Positions 62,860 to 64,000 of a DNA stretch of 64,000 bases are shown here, piece by piece. A model generated the notes under the pieces. The model was not told the origin of the DNA. It searched no databases and saw only the letters and a list, made by a program, of their open reading frames with translations. Each line of letters opens with the position of its first letter. Positions within the stretch are counted from its first letter, which is position 1. The position numbers and the translations under genes were made by a program. The stretch is from positions 6,158,926 to 6,222,925 of the forward strand of contig JAKOON010000007.1 in NCBI GenBank assembly GCA_022577435.1, read 5' to 3'. The DNA comes from Embiotoca jacksoni. Its lineage: Eukaryota > Chordata > Actinopteri > Embiotocidae.

Positions 62860-63863
62860 TATACACCAATCAGCCAACATTAAAACCACTCACGGGTGAA
62901 GTGAATAATATTGATTACATGGTTACAGTTGCCGGGTTTTTTTTTTTTTTCACAGCAGGCATTATAACTTACAAAATAACACGGGTGTGTTAACGATGGC
63001 CGAGCTTCATCAAGCGCCCCAGTGTGTCATGACGGTGAGCTGACAGTGCAGAAGAGCAGGACCGCCGCTGAGTGGAAGGCAGCCATCATTAGTACACCCG
63101 TGCTTTCCCTACAATGACAGGTCTCAATGTCTGTTGTGAAAAGGTCTACGGCTCCTGTCAAAGGGTGTGAATGGTCATGGGTGCTCCGGGTTCCCCCGAT
63201 GCACGTATCCCCGTGATCCCACAGAAGAGCTGCGGGGTGCCCGCAGACTGCTCACGGCGACCCCGGTCCACTGCTTTAGAAGCCCCTGTATTGGGCACCA
63301 CGAGCATCAGAACTGGACAGTGAAGCGATGGAAGACGGCGGCCTGACCGGATGAATCACATTTGTGTCACAGTGTGTCGTTTGCCCGGGGGACAAAGATG
63401 GCTGCAGGATGTACTATTGGAAGAAGGAAACCCGGCAGAAGGCGGCGTGATGCTCGGCGCCGTGTTCTGCTGCACGGGAACCCTCGGGTTCTGCTATTCA
63501 TGCGGACCTTATGACGAGTGCAACCTGCCTTAACATTACTGACCACGTACACCGCTTCACGGAAACAGTATTCACTGATTGCGTTGGCCTCTTTTAGCAG
63601 GATAAAGCTCCCTGCCACACTGCAAAAATTTGTTCAGGAATGGTTTGAGGAACGTGACAAAAGAGTTCAAAATGTGGACTCCGCCTCCAAATTCTCCAGA
63701 TTGCAAACTGATCGGGAACCTTCGGGATGTGCTGTGAAAACAAGTCGGACTTAAAAGATCTGTTGCGAACGTTTTTGTGTCCGATACTGCAGGACACCTT
63801 CAGAGGAGGCACGGGGGCACCTTTCAATATGAGACAGGTGGTCGTAGTGGCCGATCGCGTATA
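62860..63863 (+). mobile_element. Decayed Tc1/mariner-type transposon
   Basis: The left end 'tatacaccaatcagcc' plus 'aacattaaaaccac' and an inverted, mutated counterpart ending near 63863 ('ggtcgtagtggccgatcgcg') bound about 1 kb. The interior follows a common fish Tc1/mariner-like transposase gene: 'catcagaactggacagtgaa', 'gatgaatcacatttg', 'gataaagctccctgccac' (DNAPCH-like) and 'ccaaattctccagattgc' (PNSPDxN-like). Stops, frameshifts and missing catalytic context make it inactive. The copy is rich in CpG for its class. Confidence 0.75.
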
Positions 63864-64000
63864 TGCTACAGCTGCAGTGTGCTGCACATTAAGGATGATC
63901 TCTTCATAGCATGCCGGATTTCTTTGGCCACCAGAGAGATTCCCACCTAGTCCATCAAAACGCAGTCACCGTTGAGATGATCCCTTTTAGATTTTAACAA
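63864..64000. other. Window end, nothing recognised
   Basis: Short unique-looking sequence after the transposon end. No feature can be supported before the window stops. Confidence 0.4.

Noticed and set aside
1..64000. CRISPR arrays, operons, prophage or ribosome-binding sites
   Set aside because: The window is spliced vertebrate DNA. The only regular repeats are microsatellites and transposon-derived sequences.

Overview
The window is vertebrate nuclear DNA, almost certainly from a ray-finned (teleost, probably percomorph) fish. The evidence is spliced genes with GT-AG introns, fish-like orthologues of well-known vertebrate proteins, long CA/GT microsatellites, and several dispersed repeats of kinds common in teleosts (a tRNA-type SINE head, a decayed Tc1/mariner copy, a LINE tail, a TIR-bounded DNA element). 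There is no bacterial or viral gene organisation and no CRISPR array.

Five protein-coding genes could be rebuilt exon by exon, each with every splice junction in phase. (1) 4222-10357, plus strand: a TMT-type (teleost multiple tissue) opsin, 4 exons, 384 aa. (2) 14713-16126, plus: a CD40-ligand-like TNF-superfamily cytokine, 4 exons, 232 aa. (3) 43850-20364, minus: arhgef6 (alpha-PIX/Cool-2), a Rac/Cdc42 exchange factor, 22 exons, 769 aa. (4) 49866-46399, minus: rbmx (hnRNP G), 8 coding exons, 393 aa, plus a non-coding first exon near 50 kb. (5) 53078-62174, plus: tm9sf2, 17 exons, 653 aa. The trio cd40lg-arhgef6-rbmx is in the same order as on human Xq26, which supports all three assignments. 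The opsin and tm9sf2 flank this conserved block.

The most interesting structure lies between the opsin and cd40lg. At 11095-11334 there is a decayed copy of the 3' part of the cd40lg last exon and its 3'UTR. It is followed directly at 11335-11545 by a decayed copy of the opsin 3'UTR. The order and orientation are what remains if an opsin-cd40lg pair was duplicated in tandem and the inner copies were then lost. Other points of interest are an arhgef6 intron whose donor and acceptor both lie in GT microsatellites, a 21-nt microexon, an unassigned minus-strand transcript end with splice sites and a poly(A) signal between arhgef6 and rbmx, and a palindrome-rich nested repeat between rbmx and tm9sf2.

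The genes do not form one pathway. Opsin: light sensing. CD40LG: T-cell help. Alpha-PIX: PAK/Rac signalling. RBMX: splicing. TM9SF2: Golgi/endosome membrane trafficking. No new multi-gene system is evident. Most of the remaining DNA is AT-rich intron and intergenic sequence with old repeats.
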